Positions 42,326-53,918 of a DNA stretch of 64,000 bases are shown piece after piece. Below the pieces are notes generated by a model. The model saw nothing but the letters and a program-made list of their open reading frames with translations. It was not told the origin of the DNA and searched no databases. Source of the stretch: Adiantum capillus-veneris (Eukaryota > Streptophyta > Polypodiopsida > Polypodiales > Pteridaceae); NCBI GenBank assembly GCA_014529385.2, contig CM043948.1, forward strand, positions 75,166,791 through 75,230,790, written 5' to 3'. Within the stretch, counting starts at the first letter, position 1. Each line of letters begins with the position of its first letter. The position numbers and the translations under genes were made by a program.

Positions 42326-43122
42326 TGTAACATTTAATGGTCTAGTAACTTGTGCGTAGCAGAAAATAGCATGAACATAGTGAGCATTTCATTAGAATAG
42401 CTTCCTAATGAGAATAACAAGAGTGCTTGGGTGGAGAGAGCAACAAAAAGTATAACACCCAGTTAGATAGCATGAACAATACTTCAAAATAGAGAGAAAT
42501 TAAGCAATTGACAACAGTTGAGGACTGGATTTGCATGGAGCCGGTCCCCTCTCCAAAAGGCTTTGTATTATGGTTTCTCCCATCAAGAGAGACATTTTAC
42601 GATACAATTCTTTGTGTTCCTTCAATTCTAGCTAGTGCTATGAAGATGGAAACTTCAAGCACTAAGCACAACACTTATTAAACACAACATCAATTCCCTC
42701 ACGGTCTCAGACCCAAGACCTCACACACCTTCGAAGATGGTGAGAGCTAGCGGGGTATGAGAGTAGATTGAGAGGAAGGAGTATTCTTACGAGAAAGATG
42801 TACATCTCCTCACATAATCACTCATATTACCATAGCTTAGCTTAGTAATTAGCATGGTAGAGGAGATGAGCATGATTGAAGCTTGGCTCTTGGTTGGATT
42901 TGCATCACAAAGCCAAGAGTTGTTGCTGTAGGCCTCCCTTTTCACAAGCTTGGAGTAGGTGGTAAGCTTCCCATTAAAGCTTGAGAAAGAGAGAGAGAGA
43001 GAGAGAGTCTTGTTGATTCACACATAGATTGTGTGAGTGTGTAAGTTAATAATTCCTTTGAAAAATCAGCCCCCTCTCTCTCTTGGTCGACCCCCCTTGC
43101 TAATTTCTCCTTCTACAGCCCT

Positions 43123-43423
43123 ATTGGACCTCCCCAGGCCTAGCCAATGGAAATTAAGCAGCATAAGTGATAGCCTTTTGACACGTGTTCCCATTTCCCT
43201 TTTGTAAGAGATTTTGCTAATTAATTAATGCAACTAAACTATCATTGGACCCCTTTGTCTCTTGGCCAGTAGGAATCAGGCAAGCCATTGGGCTGCTGAA
43301 TGCTCATTGGACCCCTAGGGAGACTGTCCAATAGTCTTCTAGCGAGCTTAATTCTTATTGGTTCTTTTATTAAGTGTTTTTAAATTAATTAAACTAGAAT
43401 TTCTCTAGCCTAATTCTCATTGG
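43123..43423 (-). promoter_or_regulatory. Cluster of CCAAT motifs in the Chromo-1 LTR
   Basis: Six CCAAT in element orientation (ATTGG on plus at 43123, 43244, 43287, 43306, 43357, 43419) and two reversed (43144, 43328) within 300 bp of the promoter-proximal half of the LTR. Role as NF-Y sites is inferred. Confidence 0.45.
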
Positions 43424-43525
43424 TCCACTTCCAAGGCCATCTAATAGGATTTGAGTACACCTTGTGGGCATATGGGCTAGGGAGTTGACATGTGTCCCTC
43501 TTTCCCTTTGTGTACAAAGGAAGCT

Positions 43526-43528
<3 letters not shown>

Positions 43529-43587
<59 letters not shown>
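43529..43587. repeat. (GT)n microsatellite
   Basis: Nearly 30 uninterrupted GT units in the Chromo-1 LTR; open frames across it are artefacts. Confidence 0.92.
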
Positions 43588-43589
<2 letters not shown>

Positions 43590-44354
43590 AGTTCTCTCTC
43601 ATCCCCTACTTCTTGGGATCGCCCCCTCCTTTGTAGGCTTTGAGAAAGACTTTTGGGACACACACAAAGCATCCAAATTTCCTAATCTTTGACCTTTGGA
43701 CACAACCTTTGAATTTTGGAACCTTAGCATTTTGGAAGTCTTAATGGGCTGAACCCTAAGGCTTTGGAGCCCATTGTTACACATAGCTCTTTTGCAGATG
43801 GCCTCCCCTTTGGATCCCTATTTTCCCTCCTTTAGATCGCTACTGTGGCCAGCGGTCTACCACCTTAACCAACATTGTAGCTTTTTCTCCCCTGACACTT
43901 CCCCATATTATATGATCTGTTTAACATGAGAAAATCATTTAGGAGAATTAGATATTAGTTATTATGACATTACCTCTCTCTTGAAATCATAGTCATCCTC
44001 GACTATGGGGTAGAGAAGATAAAGCATATTCATTAGTCCTTTTGCTAGTGGGTAGAGGATCCCTATGTTACCCTACGACATCCTTCCAGAATGGATGACT
44101 AGTCCATTTGGCGCTTGAGAGCCTAAGCTGCCGCAAGCATGTCTACACATTAGTCCTATCAATCTTCCATAGTAGAGTGACAAGCTCTACTTGGTGTTCG
44201 AGAGATGTCGTCTCTGCATACTTGATCTAAGCATGCATACTACTTAATTTTTGTGCACAGTAAAGAAAAAGAGAGTCTTATAAGACAAAAACTTTGTACA
44301 TTTTAAACATTTGTACATTTGCTTAGTCTTGGGAAGCATTGTAAGCATTGACAA

Positions 44355-44636
44355 GGTTTAGGTTATCCTTTAATTGTATGCCCTGCATCCATCTAGCATC
44401 TTCAAAAGGATAATTCTTCAACATAATAAGATATCATCGGATAGACTTACCGCCTCTTAGTACCTTGTCTTCATGTCGGAGAATGGACTCAAGCTGCAAC
44501 ACCTCTTCTTGGTCCTTGATCTCCGGTGGGTCTTCAATAGTTGGTTCTTGAGGTGGCTCTCCTTTGTAAGGCTTTAGTAGGCTCACATGAAAAGAATTGT
44601 GTATGAGCCAATGGTTGGGCAACTTGAGTTGCTAGG
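44355..44636 (-). pseudogene. Chromo-1 integrase tail and chromodomain
   Basis: The minus-strand frame reads HNSFHVSLLKPYKGEPP, the usual end of a chromovirus integrase, then LESILRHEDKVLRGGKSIR, a stop, and YLIMLKNYPFEDARWM in the same frame. This is a degenerate chromodomain (canonical form Y-L-I-K-W-K-x-Y). Chromodomains direct integration to marked chromatin. The aromatic-cage Trp is replaced (LIMLK for LIKWK) and the stop inside confirms decay. Confidence 0.75.
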
Positions 44637-45208
44637 TGTGCGCGTATGTCGCACGTGTCAATGCAAGGAACTTGCCAATACACCGTGTGCGAGCCACAAA
44701 TGGCTCCAAGCACACAACAAGCATAAACTAGTAAGCTCAAAGATGGCGATGGTGTGTCACTCACCGCTCTACGCTTGCCGTCGTGGAGGATTCCTCGCTG
44801 TGAAGAAGAGGGAGACACCGCTACGTCGCGCTCAACCGCCTCACCGCCGTCGTGCCGCCGCAATTCTCGATCACACATACTCTCACACTCTCTCTCTTAC
44901 GCATACACACACACACAAGGAGATGAAGAAGAAGAAGATGGAGATGGAGCAAGAGCACTCTTCAATTGCACAAATGAGAGAATGAGTGAAATTTAGGTTT
45001 AGTTGACGTTTATATGAGCTTGCCCCATTCACACTTGGACGCCCATGCTTAGCCAACTAATCCCTTGAATGTTCGAGTTAGAGTGCGCCTCTCATCGGCG
45101 ATCAATCTTACCCTTTTCCTATTGGACCGACAAGCCCGGCACCTGACTCTACCAAATAAATAATACAATGTCCATCGTAGGTGATAGGAATGTGCGTGAG
45201 GGTTAACA
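44637..45208 (-). repeat. GP-3 3' LTR
   Basis: 572 bp, TGTGCGCG to GGTTAACA in plus orientation, homologous to the GP-1 LTRs but without the long TG/AG run. CTAGG flanks it on the left. Confidence 0.85.
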
Positions 45209-45221
45209 TGCCCCCCTTCCT
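45209..45221 (-). other. GP-3 polypurine tract
   Basis: Minus-strand AGGAAGGGGGGCA abutting the LTR, identical to GP-1. Confidence 0.9.
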
Positions 45222-46821
45222 GATGTAGATTCCATCCTCGGAAGCTATTGAGTTGAAGCTCGTTCGTCGAGGTGGAAGAGCTTTTGAGATGAATGTCCTT
45301 AGTCTCCTTCAGTTACTGCAAAATCAAACAACATTGGCACAGTAATTGCATTCTCATAAGCAATTAAAAAGCATATGCAATTGTAGGTAGACAATTTGAT
45401 TGGTAACATAATTTTAAACCATTTGTCAGCAAAATAAACATTAAATTGCAATATAATCAAACGCATATATAGTTGTAAAGATAAAAAATTAAACATATCC
45501 GGGGTCGCTAATTTAACGATCGAAAGGCACTAAAGATCGACTATTAATACCATGGGTAAGCTTCTCAATTTTCTCTAGTCAATTAAGTTGTTTAATCGCG
45601 AGAGCCAAGTATTTCATGTTCGAGGGTTGACTAGAGGCTATACCTAGAAGACCTTGTAGTTAAGCTACGATAAAAGAAATTTCTCACGAAATCATCGCTT
45701 GACTGATTACTTTTTCTTTGACCCCCCAAAAGACTTTTCAGAGTGATTCCATTTTGATGTATGTGCTTATTTTGTATGCCTTGGGTTTTTTGCTTTTCAA
45801 GGAAAAGCCCCCACACTGGGAACCTCTAGGGCTCTAGTACCATAGGCGATACATGTGAGTGAAGTACCACATCAAGCTGAGATTTGTCTTCCAGCTTAAG
45901 ATTTTACATTGTGGCACTTTGATTTCTTGTTTTTTTTTTGTTCGTTTTCAGCATTTTAATTTTGTAACTTTGGGGGGTCATATAACACTGTTACACCTCC
46001 CCAGGCTCATCACACTAGCAAACTCCCTTTATAATACTTAAGCTAAAGGTCAATAGGGACTAAGCCCACTAGAAAGCCCTAGTATATTTTACATAATTTT
46101 GCCTAAATCGGATTAAGAACCTGGAAGGCATTCCCCATGGTATTAAGAGAAGATCTCTACCACTTAGCTTGGTAAAACTAACTTAGTCGGACTGATTGAT
46201 TTTTAAACCTAGACAAGTGATTATGACAAAAAATTACATTGAATTTAATGTTTGGTACTAAGCAAATGTGTTGAATATTGTGCTACCAATCACAATTAAA
46301 GTAGACAAACATGGATGCAAAAAGATAAGGGGCAATGCTAATGGACAAGAAACACCTGTTTGTGTTGACGGTCGCGCTTGATTTGAAGTGTGAACGAGAG
46401 AAAGATCCCATGAAGGTCCAAATCCTAACCACAGCAACACGTTCCTGTATAGACTAGGAAACACGAAAAACCTATAGGAGGCACATCAGTGGGAAAAAAG
46501 AACTTTGCTAATCACTAAACTCTAAAACAGAAACATTCCTATCGTACTAATCTTACCTACTATCCATCACTCTAGTGATGAGGATCAAAGGTGTTTGATG
46601 ACATAGGTTTCTGTTTCAGTGTACCGTATGTAAATGTGTAGGTCTGGGTCAATGTTTTGACTTTTATTGTGCATATTCGTTTGATAATTGCTCTTGCTCT
46701 TTATTATTTTTGTTTTTTGTGATTATAAGGTTTTATATATACAATCCCTAAGATTGGGAGATTGAGAGGTTAGGGAGGAAGGTTGAGAGGAGAGTAAGTG
46801 AATGATGACTGTCAGCAAACA
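45222..46821 (-). other. GP-3 3' untranslated region
   Basis: About 1.6 kb colinear with GP-1 20184-21790, without the Ty3-1 accessory ORF. TATA-like site at 46731-46741. No gene. Confidence 0.72.
46731..46741 (-). promoter_or_regulatory. Internal TATA-like site in GP-3
   Basis: Minus-strand GTATATATAAAA about 90 bp from the purine tract at 46822-46835; third instance of the arrangement. Confidence 0.4.
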
Positions 46822-46843
46822 CTCCCTCCCTTCCTTGGGTAGA

Positions 46844-47721
46844 TCATACCATTTGAAATGTGCTCGTCACCCTTTGAAACCAATTGTTCCAGTTGGTAAT
46901 AGGTGAGGATTTTTGCCAGTAGTTTTCTATTACCTTAGGTGCCTCATCGAGTTGCAAGGGTGGTAAGGTACTCTTCCAGGATCGAACTTGAAGTGGTTCA
47001 TCCGGTGATTCTTGAACACTGGGAGGTGTGGATTACTTTGTAGCTTTATGGAGGTCCACTATTGTAGGTGGAGGCTGTGGAGAAGCTTTTACCTCTATGG
47101 ATGTATTACATGAGGAGCTAGAAGCTTCATGGGACTCCCCTCTTCCTGAGCTAGGTGGAACAAATCGTTCTTTCTTTGGTACCCAAACTAGCTTTGGAGC
47201 GGGTGTGTAGCATTCTGTGATTTTTTCTTCCCGCGATTGTCGATTCATTTTGGAGCTACGGGATTGGGCTTACATGGGTCAGGTGACAGGTAAGAACACA
47301 ATCTACGTTTGGGCACCCAGATTTGATCATTTCCTTGATAGTAGCCTTGGGCTTCCAATAGTCGTTTAGGAATCTAACACCACGTTTCCTTACATTTCTT
47401 GGAGCGAATGGGACATTTCTTACAAGGCTTCTATTTTTTAGCATTAGCTATGGTCGCTAAAGATTCTTTAGGGACCCACTTGTATGTTTTATTTGTTATA
47501 TGAGGATGAGTCTTGTCAGAAGCTATATGCATTACTTCTATCATATTTAAGGGTACGGGAATTTTATCCCCCTCAGGTGTTACCCAAGTCATTCCCCTAT
47601 TTCCCCAAGTGTCTATGGTTGCTACTAGGTGGACCCAATCCACATTGTCCGACTCAGTCATCCTAGGTAGTACATCCATATAAGGAGAATCTTCCCCAAC
47701 ATCAGTGTCCGCTTAACACGT
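46844..47721 (-). pseudogene. GP-3 WVPK domain and C-terminal tail
   Basis: Starts at the Ty3-3 junction with sequence like YMDVLPRMTESDNVDWVHL, then TYKWVPKESL, the IWVPK region, LVWVPKKERFVPPSSGRGES and the tail ending in TGA at 46844. Two frame changes and one stop break it (open parts 47679-47431, 47444-47256, 47248-47033). Relationship to GP-1 is close throughout. Role unknown; the family has it after protease. Confidence 0.82.
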
Positions 47722-48871
47722 TGTGAGCGGGATGGAAACACACAGAACGCCTCTATAATGACCTGACACACACTCTTGGAAGGATATACACACACACACA
47801 CTGGGGCACCACTCGGCTTACACAACACACCTGGCCGAGACAGGGAACACACCTATGGAGTGAGAGGAGAGAGACTATCCGTTTGCCCACTCCACACAAA
47901 GAGATACACACACACATACACACCCAAAAAACTCAGCTCAAAAGAGGAGAACTTTTGATATTTAGATACAAATGAGCTTGGGCCAACACCAAGGGGGAAA
48001 ACAGCTCACATAGTATGGGTAAAATAAGCCAGATACAATCACAAACTGGAGCAGAAGCTTCGCTCATAGGAGAAACTTACACAGCCAAAACAGAAAAAAA
48101 AAAACAGTGAGGAATTTGGAAAAATGGACAGCGCCATCGCGTCCGGAACGGCCCAAAACCCCAGTCCATAATGTCAAAGTGCTCAAATCCGACCTCGAAT
48201 GAGCAGTTTACGGCCAAAACAGGCTCCAAAATGAGCAAAAACACAGTTGCGGCTGTTCCTCCTCTTCTCTCCACGTTTTTTTTAATCTTCTCTATGTTTT
48301 TTCAGTTCCCACACTTAGATTTATTACTTGGGCACCCTTGGCCTTTTAGATGACCTCAAACGGACCCCGAACATGCCAAAAACTAGCCTCGCAGTGCATA
48401 GTTGTCACCTTTTTGCATCATCCACACACCTGGCACACAGCTTTTTTCAATAATGCATCCCGCCACCACGTGAAGTGGCCCCAAAAGATGGTCCTCATGA
48501 TGACTTCTCTGCATAATTATCACAAAAAAACACCCACGTTGTGTCCGTACTCATCCACGTGAAAATATTGACCCCATTCGACCTCCTGACACCACTAGAT
48601 GCCATATGACGCACCTGCTTACCTCATGTCGTCGGCCCGCGGATAGATTCCTCGAGAATTTTTATGTGCTACCAACTCCTCATTATTATATAAAAAACAC
48701 ACTAGTACTCGTAATAGTGAAAACCGATGCACTATGTACACACTGTCCTACCTATACACATGTGGGCTCCACGTAACCACCTGGCTCTGGAAAATGGGCA
48801 ATTCCTTATTTGATGCACCATGCATGTGTATTAACATATGCGCAATCCCTTGCTCCAAAAAACTCCTGACA
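47722..48871 (-). repeat. Ty3-3 3' LTR
   Basis: 1150 bp, TGTGAGCGGG to CTCCTGACA in plus orientation. Its CA run near 47787-47801 has only about seven units. Confidence 0.88.
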
Positions 48872-48889
48872 TAATTTGCCCATCCCCTA

Positions 48890-48918
48890 GCCTGCTAGAT
48901 CATTCATGATCAGCAGGC
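48890..48918 (-). other. Hairpin beside the Ty3-3 polypurine tract
   Basis: GCCTGCT and GATCA pair with TGATC and AGCAGGC around a TTCA loop, leaving one bulged A: a 12-bp stem. In element orientation it ends just before the purine-rich TAGGGGATGGGC that precedes the 3' LTR. Confidence 0.75.
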
Positions 48919-50068
48919 AGCAACAAAAAGAGATATGAGAGTCGTTGCGTCACAGGTCTCCTCATCCCTCACACACCTTACTGGTTCTGCAGAAATCTCA
49001 TCTTGTTTCACCATCATCAATCTAGAATGATACAATTTCAGACGCAATCCATTTACCCTTGACTTATGTAGAATCCCATCCAAGTTAGCCAGCTGATATG
49101 TACCATTTGGAAAACACTCCACTACCTTGAAAGGGCCTTCCCACTTAATTTGAACTTCTTTTGGAAGGTGTTGTTTAGCTTTCTGTTGTAGTGCAAAACC
49201 AAGTCATGCTTCTTGATACCCTTACTTTTGACCTTTTCATTTATCTTTGCCAAAGCCCTATCCTGCATTTGCCCATAATGCTCCAATGCGCTCATCCTAT
49301 CCAGCTGAACCTCTTGTAAAACTGTAAGAGCCTCTCTTTGAATGCATCACTAGGATGCCCAAGAAACTTCTCTAGCATCTTTACTGCAGGCAACTCTACC
49401 TCCACAGGCAATAGTGCTTCCTTTCCATACACCAAATGAAATGGAGTAAACCCTGTACCTGTCTTCACCGAAGTACGGTAAGCCCATAATGCACTAGGCA
49501 ATTCCAAATCCCAATTCTTTCCTTGGTGCTCTGTCACTTTCGAAAGAATCTGTTCCAACTCACCATTGAATCTTTCATTTAAGCCATTACACTGTGGGTA
49601 ATAAGGAGTGGTATGCTGGTGCCTAATCTTCATCTTTGCACATAAAAAATCTAGCAATTTAGCTCTAAATCCTAGCCCCTTATCTGAAAGTAGCTCTAGT
49701 GGCATCCCAAACTTGCAACATATTTCATCGTACACAAATTTTGCCACATCCTTTGCAGCGATTTTTGTTACTGCTATGGCCTCTACCCATCTAGAGAGAT
49801 AGTCCACTACAATCAAAATATAGCTTTTCCCCCTGCTTGTGATAGGTAACGGGCCTATTGCATCAATTCCCCACTTTTCAAACACATCAAACGCCATAAT
49901 GGTTTTTCGTAGCTCTGGCTTCAACACTCTCTTCCCAAATGCTTGACACTTATTGCAAGACCTACACCAATGGTGAACATCCTTGTGAAAACTAGGCCAT
50001 ACATATCCTTCTTGCAAGATCTTATGCAAGGTGATCTTTAGAGCAAAATGCCCGCCACATGCACCTTC
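48919..50068 (-). pseudogene. Ty3-3 integrase
   Basis: Integrates the cDNA. Resumes after Copia-3 with GGHFALKITLHKILQEGYVW and HHWCRSCNKCQ (zinc-binding HHCC), then catalytic D in GIDAIGPLPI, D in LLSDKGLGF and E in NGLNERFNGEL. The frame fails at about 49330 by a frameshift; the tail continues in another frame (ALAKINEKVK region and NGTYQLANLDG to 48910). The first residues of the open frame starting at 50134 are from the Copia-3 LTR and are not integrase. Confidence 0.88.
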
Positions 50069-50295
50069 TGTTGGAATTAGGGTTGCAGAGAAACACACAC
50101 AGCTTGGAGAAGACGAAGGAAGCTCAAGGCACACAATAGAGAGTGTGTTACTTAGTGTGCAATGGAAAGATAGATAGCCCTAGAGTGATGGGCGTATATA
50201 CAATGCACGGGGGAAAAAACCTCCTAAAGAGGGAAAAAATGCCCCGGCGGTCCTAGTGTGTTCACACACATCACTACCACATGTATATGGTAACA
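50069..50295 (-). repeat. Copia-3 3' LTR
   Basis: TGTTGGAATT to GGTAACA in plus orientation, adjoining AATCCCCCCTGGAG, the polypurine tract read from the other strand. Confidence 0.95.
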
Positions 50296-50370
50296 AATCC
50301 CCCCTGGAGTGATGCGGTGAATGAGAGCTGGCACATGAGTAAAGGGAAGTGCCATGCCCTGAGGGCAGGA

Positions 50371-52600
50371 TCAGTCCACAAAGGGGAGTAAGCCCAAAGC
50401 TTTGCGGAAAGCTTCAAGCTTCTTACGAGACAATGCCTTTGTGAAAAGATCTGCAAGGTTGTCCTGTGTTGGCACATAAGCCAAGCTGATCTCTCCTGCT
50501 GAGAGCCTCTCCTTGACATAGTGGTAATGCACCTCAATGTGCTTTGTGCGAGCATGAAAAACTGGGTTCCTCGCAACTGCCAATGCGCTCTGACTGTCAG
50601 TGTAGATAGTGTTGGCAGTGTCCTGTCCAACACCCAAGTCAGCCATAAGGCGTCTGAGCCATACACACTCAACCGTAGCTGTGAAGACTGCCCTGTACTC
50701 AGCCTCACAACCCGAAGTGGCCACAGTAGGTTGCTTCTTGCTCAACCATGATATACATGAACTGCCAAGCATGAAACAAAAACCACTTGTGGACACTCGC
50801 GTGTCAAAACAACAACCCCAATCTGAGTCCGAAAAAGCATGTAAGTCTGGCGGGAATGATCCCCCCTTGGGATAAAACAAGCCAGGATGTAAAGTGCCAC
50901 TAAGGTAGCGGAAAATCCTCTTGACAGCCTGCCAATGCCTAGACCCTGGGCTATGCATAAATTTGCTGACCTGCGAGACTGCAAACTGAATATCTGGCCT
51001 CGTGTTGCATACATAAATGAGGCAGCCAACAGCAGTTTGGTAAAGAGTGACATCAGCAGGATCGCCAGCATCATGTAGACTCAACTTCAAACCTGTTTCC
51101 ATGGGAGTGGCAATAGGTTTGCAATCCTCAAGTCCAAACTTACATAGCAATGTCTCTATGTAACTTTTCTGACACAAGGCAATACCACCATCACACTGCT
51201 TAAACTGTATACCCAAGTAATGATGCAACAGCCCCAAATCTTTCATCTTGAAAGTAGCATTCAAATCAGCCTTAAATTCAGCAATATGTCTCTCATTTGG
51301 TCCAGTGATCAGCAAATCATCAACATAAAGAACCACAATGAGAAATACATCATCCTCACGCTTTACATACAATGTGCTTTCTGTTGGATTGTTACGAAAG
51401 CCTCGTTCAACCAAATGAGTGTCAGCTTTCTCATACCAAGCACGAGGAGATTGCTTCAGCCCATACAAAGCCTTCTTACATTTGCACACTTTGTCCTCTT
51501 GTCCTTTTATGACAAAACCGCGAGGCTGCGTTACATAAACTTCCTCAAATATGTCACCATTCAAGAAAGCAGTAACAATGTCTGATTGATGTACATCCCA
51601 ACCAAAATGAGCTGCCAATGCACATAGAAAACGCACAGTAGTCATACGACAAGTGGGAGTAAAAGTCTCTTCATAATCTATGCCTTTTTGTTGTGCATAA
51701 CCCTTTGCAACAAGTCGAGCCTTATGGCGATTGATCTCACCATCCGGCTTGGTTTCAACTTGTAAACCCACTTTGTACCAATGGCCTTTTTTGCCAGGAG
51801 GCAAATCACATAAAGTCCATGTGTCATTTTCTATAAGTGCATTATATTCTGATTGCATGGCAGCCATCCAATTTTCTGAATTCTGTGCTTCATCAAAAGA
51901 CAGAGGCTCCTCAACATCATGTAAGCTAGACACCGCCAAAGCATAACAATCTGATGCATAAGATGCATGGCGAGAGCCTGAACGAGTACGACTAGGCAAA
52001 GGTGCATCCAATTCACTGTCACGCAAAGTGTGCACCAGCCATTTTGGCATACCTCTAGCCTGCTCATTTTCAGCTCTTTCCTCATCAACTACATCATGTA
52101 CATCTGCATCAGTAATCGGCTGATCTATAACATTTTCAGAAACCCCCATAGGTTGTACATTTGCCTCATTGGAACTTACATTCGTATTTCCACCACTGAA
52201 AAGAGGCAACAAAGTGTCATAAATGTCTTGTGAGCTTACATTACTGTCTCTAGTACATGACAGCAAGGGCTGAACAGAGTCTTCCACAAACACTACATCC
52301 CATGAAACCAGAATACGTTTTGTTTGTGGATGATACAACCTGTAACCTTTGCTTTTAGCACTATAACCAACAAAAATACATTTGACAGCCTTATCATCCA
52401 ATTTTCTGCGCTGCACTTGTGGCACCAAAGCATATGCCAAACAGCCAAAAACACGCATGTGCTCAATAGAAGGTTTTCTATCATGCCATGCTTCATATGG
52501 AGTAGTAGACTGTAAAGCTTTCGTAGGACACCTGTTAAGTACATAAGTGGCACACATGATGGCCTCAAGCCAAAAAGAATGCGGCAAAGCTTGACTTTTG
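50371..52600 (-). CDS. Copia-3 integrase C-terminus, reverse transcriptase and RNase H
   Basis: An intact frame of about 740 codons. It opens in the integrase tail (LPHSFWLEAIMCATYVLNRC, KPSIEHMRVFGCLAYALV), then RT: HKARLVAKGYAQQKGIDYEE, QSDIVTAFLNGDIFEEVYV, CKKALYGLKQSPRAWYEK, catalytic LYVDDLLITG near 51320, and MKDLGLLHHYLGIQ. RNase H: FSDSDWGCCFDTRVSTSGF, GCEAEYRAVFTATVECVWL, TDSQSALAVARNP and the NLADLFTKALSRKKLEAF tail. No catalytic integrase residues are present: the part carrying the D-D-E core was deleted together with protease. RT and RNase H look complete. Confidence 0.92.
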
Positions 52601-53375
52601 ACCTTGCACTCGCAGCAGAACCATAAGAAGTGGCTGCATTACTGTTACCACCCTTTCTTTGAGAAGCAATAAAAGCCTGTTCAACTGCACGCTGCCTAGT
52701 CTCGTTTTTTCTAGAAAGTGACTCTTGCAACAGCAATGTGCATAATGCATCAAACTTGACAGCTTCAGGATTTCCTTGGGTCATGAGTCTCCAAGTACTA
52801 GCAAAAGTCTGGTAGGAATCCGGTAAGGCATCAAGAACAGTCTGCACAAGGGAACTGTCCGAAATGACTTCACCTGCAGAAATGAGTTGCTCATTGATAT
52901 CCTTGACACTAGCAAGGAAAGTGTCCATATCATCTTCCTCATGCATAATCTTCGACTCTAGCTCTTTACGCAGCAAAGCAATTTTAGCCTCATTGCGGCT
53001 TGCATAAAGACCTGCTAGAATATCCCAAGCCTGTTTTGCAGATTTTGCTGAACGAATGTGAGGAATAATGGTGCGCTTCACAGACAACGCAATCAATGCA
53101 TGAGCCTGCGCATCCTTAACATCCCAACGAGCTTGTTCTGTCGTAGGCAAAACAACTCTAACAGCTGCAATCCTTGCAGCAAGACCTGCAACATCCTCAA
53201 CATCGCCTACATCTTCAGAACCAGGACGTACATCAATGCCCTGCACAATGTTCCAGACACCTTTTGACACAAGAACATGTTGCATCATATAAGCCCACAT
53301 AGGGTAGTTGTCCCCATCCAACCTGTCCTCAGCAGCAAACATCTTGAACACATCTGTGTTGTTGTTGTCAACCAT
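52600..53375 (-). pseudogene. Copia-3 gag, truncated by the internal deletion
   Basis: ATG at 53375 (MVDNNNTDVFKMFAAEDRL) with DGDNYPMWAYMMQHVLVSKG, then WDVKDAQAHALIALSVK, KQAWDILAGLYASRNEAK and the DTFLASVKDINEQL region, all typical of Copia gag. After SAASARSKV the frame enters integrase-tail sequence out of frame, which marks the deletion at about 52600-52620. The zinc knuckle is lost. Confidence 0.88.
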
Positions 53376-53670
53376 GGTAAATGCTGCACCTGATGTGAAA
53401 ACTGCCCGAAAATAGGAGAAATGGAGCGGGAACAACTTGTGCTATATAGCACAAACCGTAGAAGACTATAAGGCACCTGTTATGCAGAAAACGACACTGA
53501 CAGAAAATCTGCACAAAATGACGAAATAGCCTGTGCAGTACTGCATGTAGTGGAAACGAAGGCCCAAAATATTTGTGGACCTGTGAACGCTCGCCAAAGC
53601 TCACTGAAATCGAAGAAAGTGAGCAGGCGTGTGCTGGAGCAGCTGGCGACTAAGCCCGGGAGGACGTGAC

Positions 53671-53684
53671 CTGCTCTGATACCA
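53671..53684 (-). other. Copia-3 primer binding site (initiator tRNA-Met)
   Basis: Minus-strand TGGTATCAGAGCAG, 2 nt from the LTR end. Confidence 0.93.
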
Positions 53685-53686
53685 AT

Positions 53687-53913
53687 TGTTGGAACTAGGG
53701 TTGCAGAGAAACACACACAGCTTGGAGAAGACGAAGGAAGCTCAAGGCACACAATAGAGAGTGTGTTACTTAGTGTGCAATGGAAAGATAGTTAGCCCTA
53801 GAGTGATGGGCGTATATACAATGCACGGGGGAAAAAACCTCCTAAAGAGGGAAAAAATGCCCCGGCGGTCCTAGTGTGTTCACACACATCACTACCACAT
53901 GTATATGGTAACA
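53687..53913 (-). repeat. Copia-3 5' LTR
   Basis: 227 bp, matching the other LTR except near 53695 and 53791. Confidence 0.95.
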
Positions 53914-53918
53914 CCTTC

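Larger units (their letters stand above)
42326..43897 (-). repeat. Chromo-1 3' LTR
   Basis: 1572 bp, TGTAACATTT to CCTGACA in plus orientation. Ends are inferred from the purine tract on one side and the Mini-1 break on the other; no second copy is present. Contains a GA run near 42985 and a (GT)n run at 43529-43587. Confidence 0.72.
42326..44636 (-). mobile_element. Chromo-1: 3' end of a chromodomain Ty3 element
   Basis: Right to left: end of integrase with chromodomain, about 430 bp of untranslated sequence, purine tract (GGGGAAG), LTR 43897-42326. The rest is cut off at 44636 by GP-3 and should resume beyond the window. Confidence 0.8.
50069..53913 (-). mobile_element. Copia-3: young, internally deleted Copia element
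   Basis: Two 227-bp LTRs (50069-50295 and 53687-53913) with only about two differences, flanked by CCTTC (50064-50068 and 53914-53918), inserted between RNase H and integrase of Ty3-3. It contains tRNA-Met primer site, gag, and integrase C-terminus through RNase H. Zinc knuckle, protease and integrase core are missing, so it could only move in trans. Confidence 0.95.

Noticed and set aside
49292-50134. Integrase frame appearing to begin MCLELPSSSPS at 50134
   Set aside because: Those residues are read from the Copia-3 LTR; integrase sequence begins only at the insertion site near 50068.
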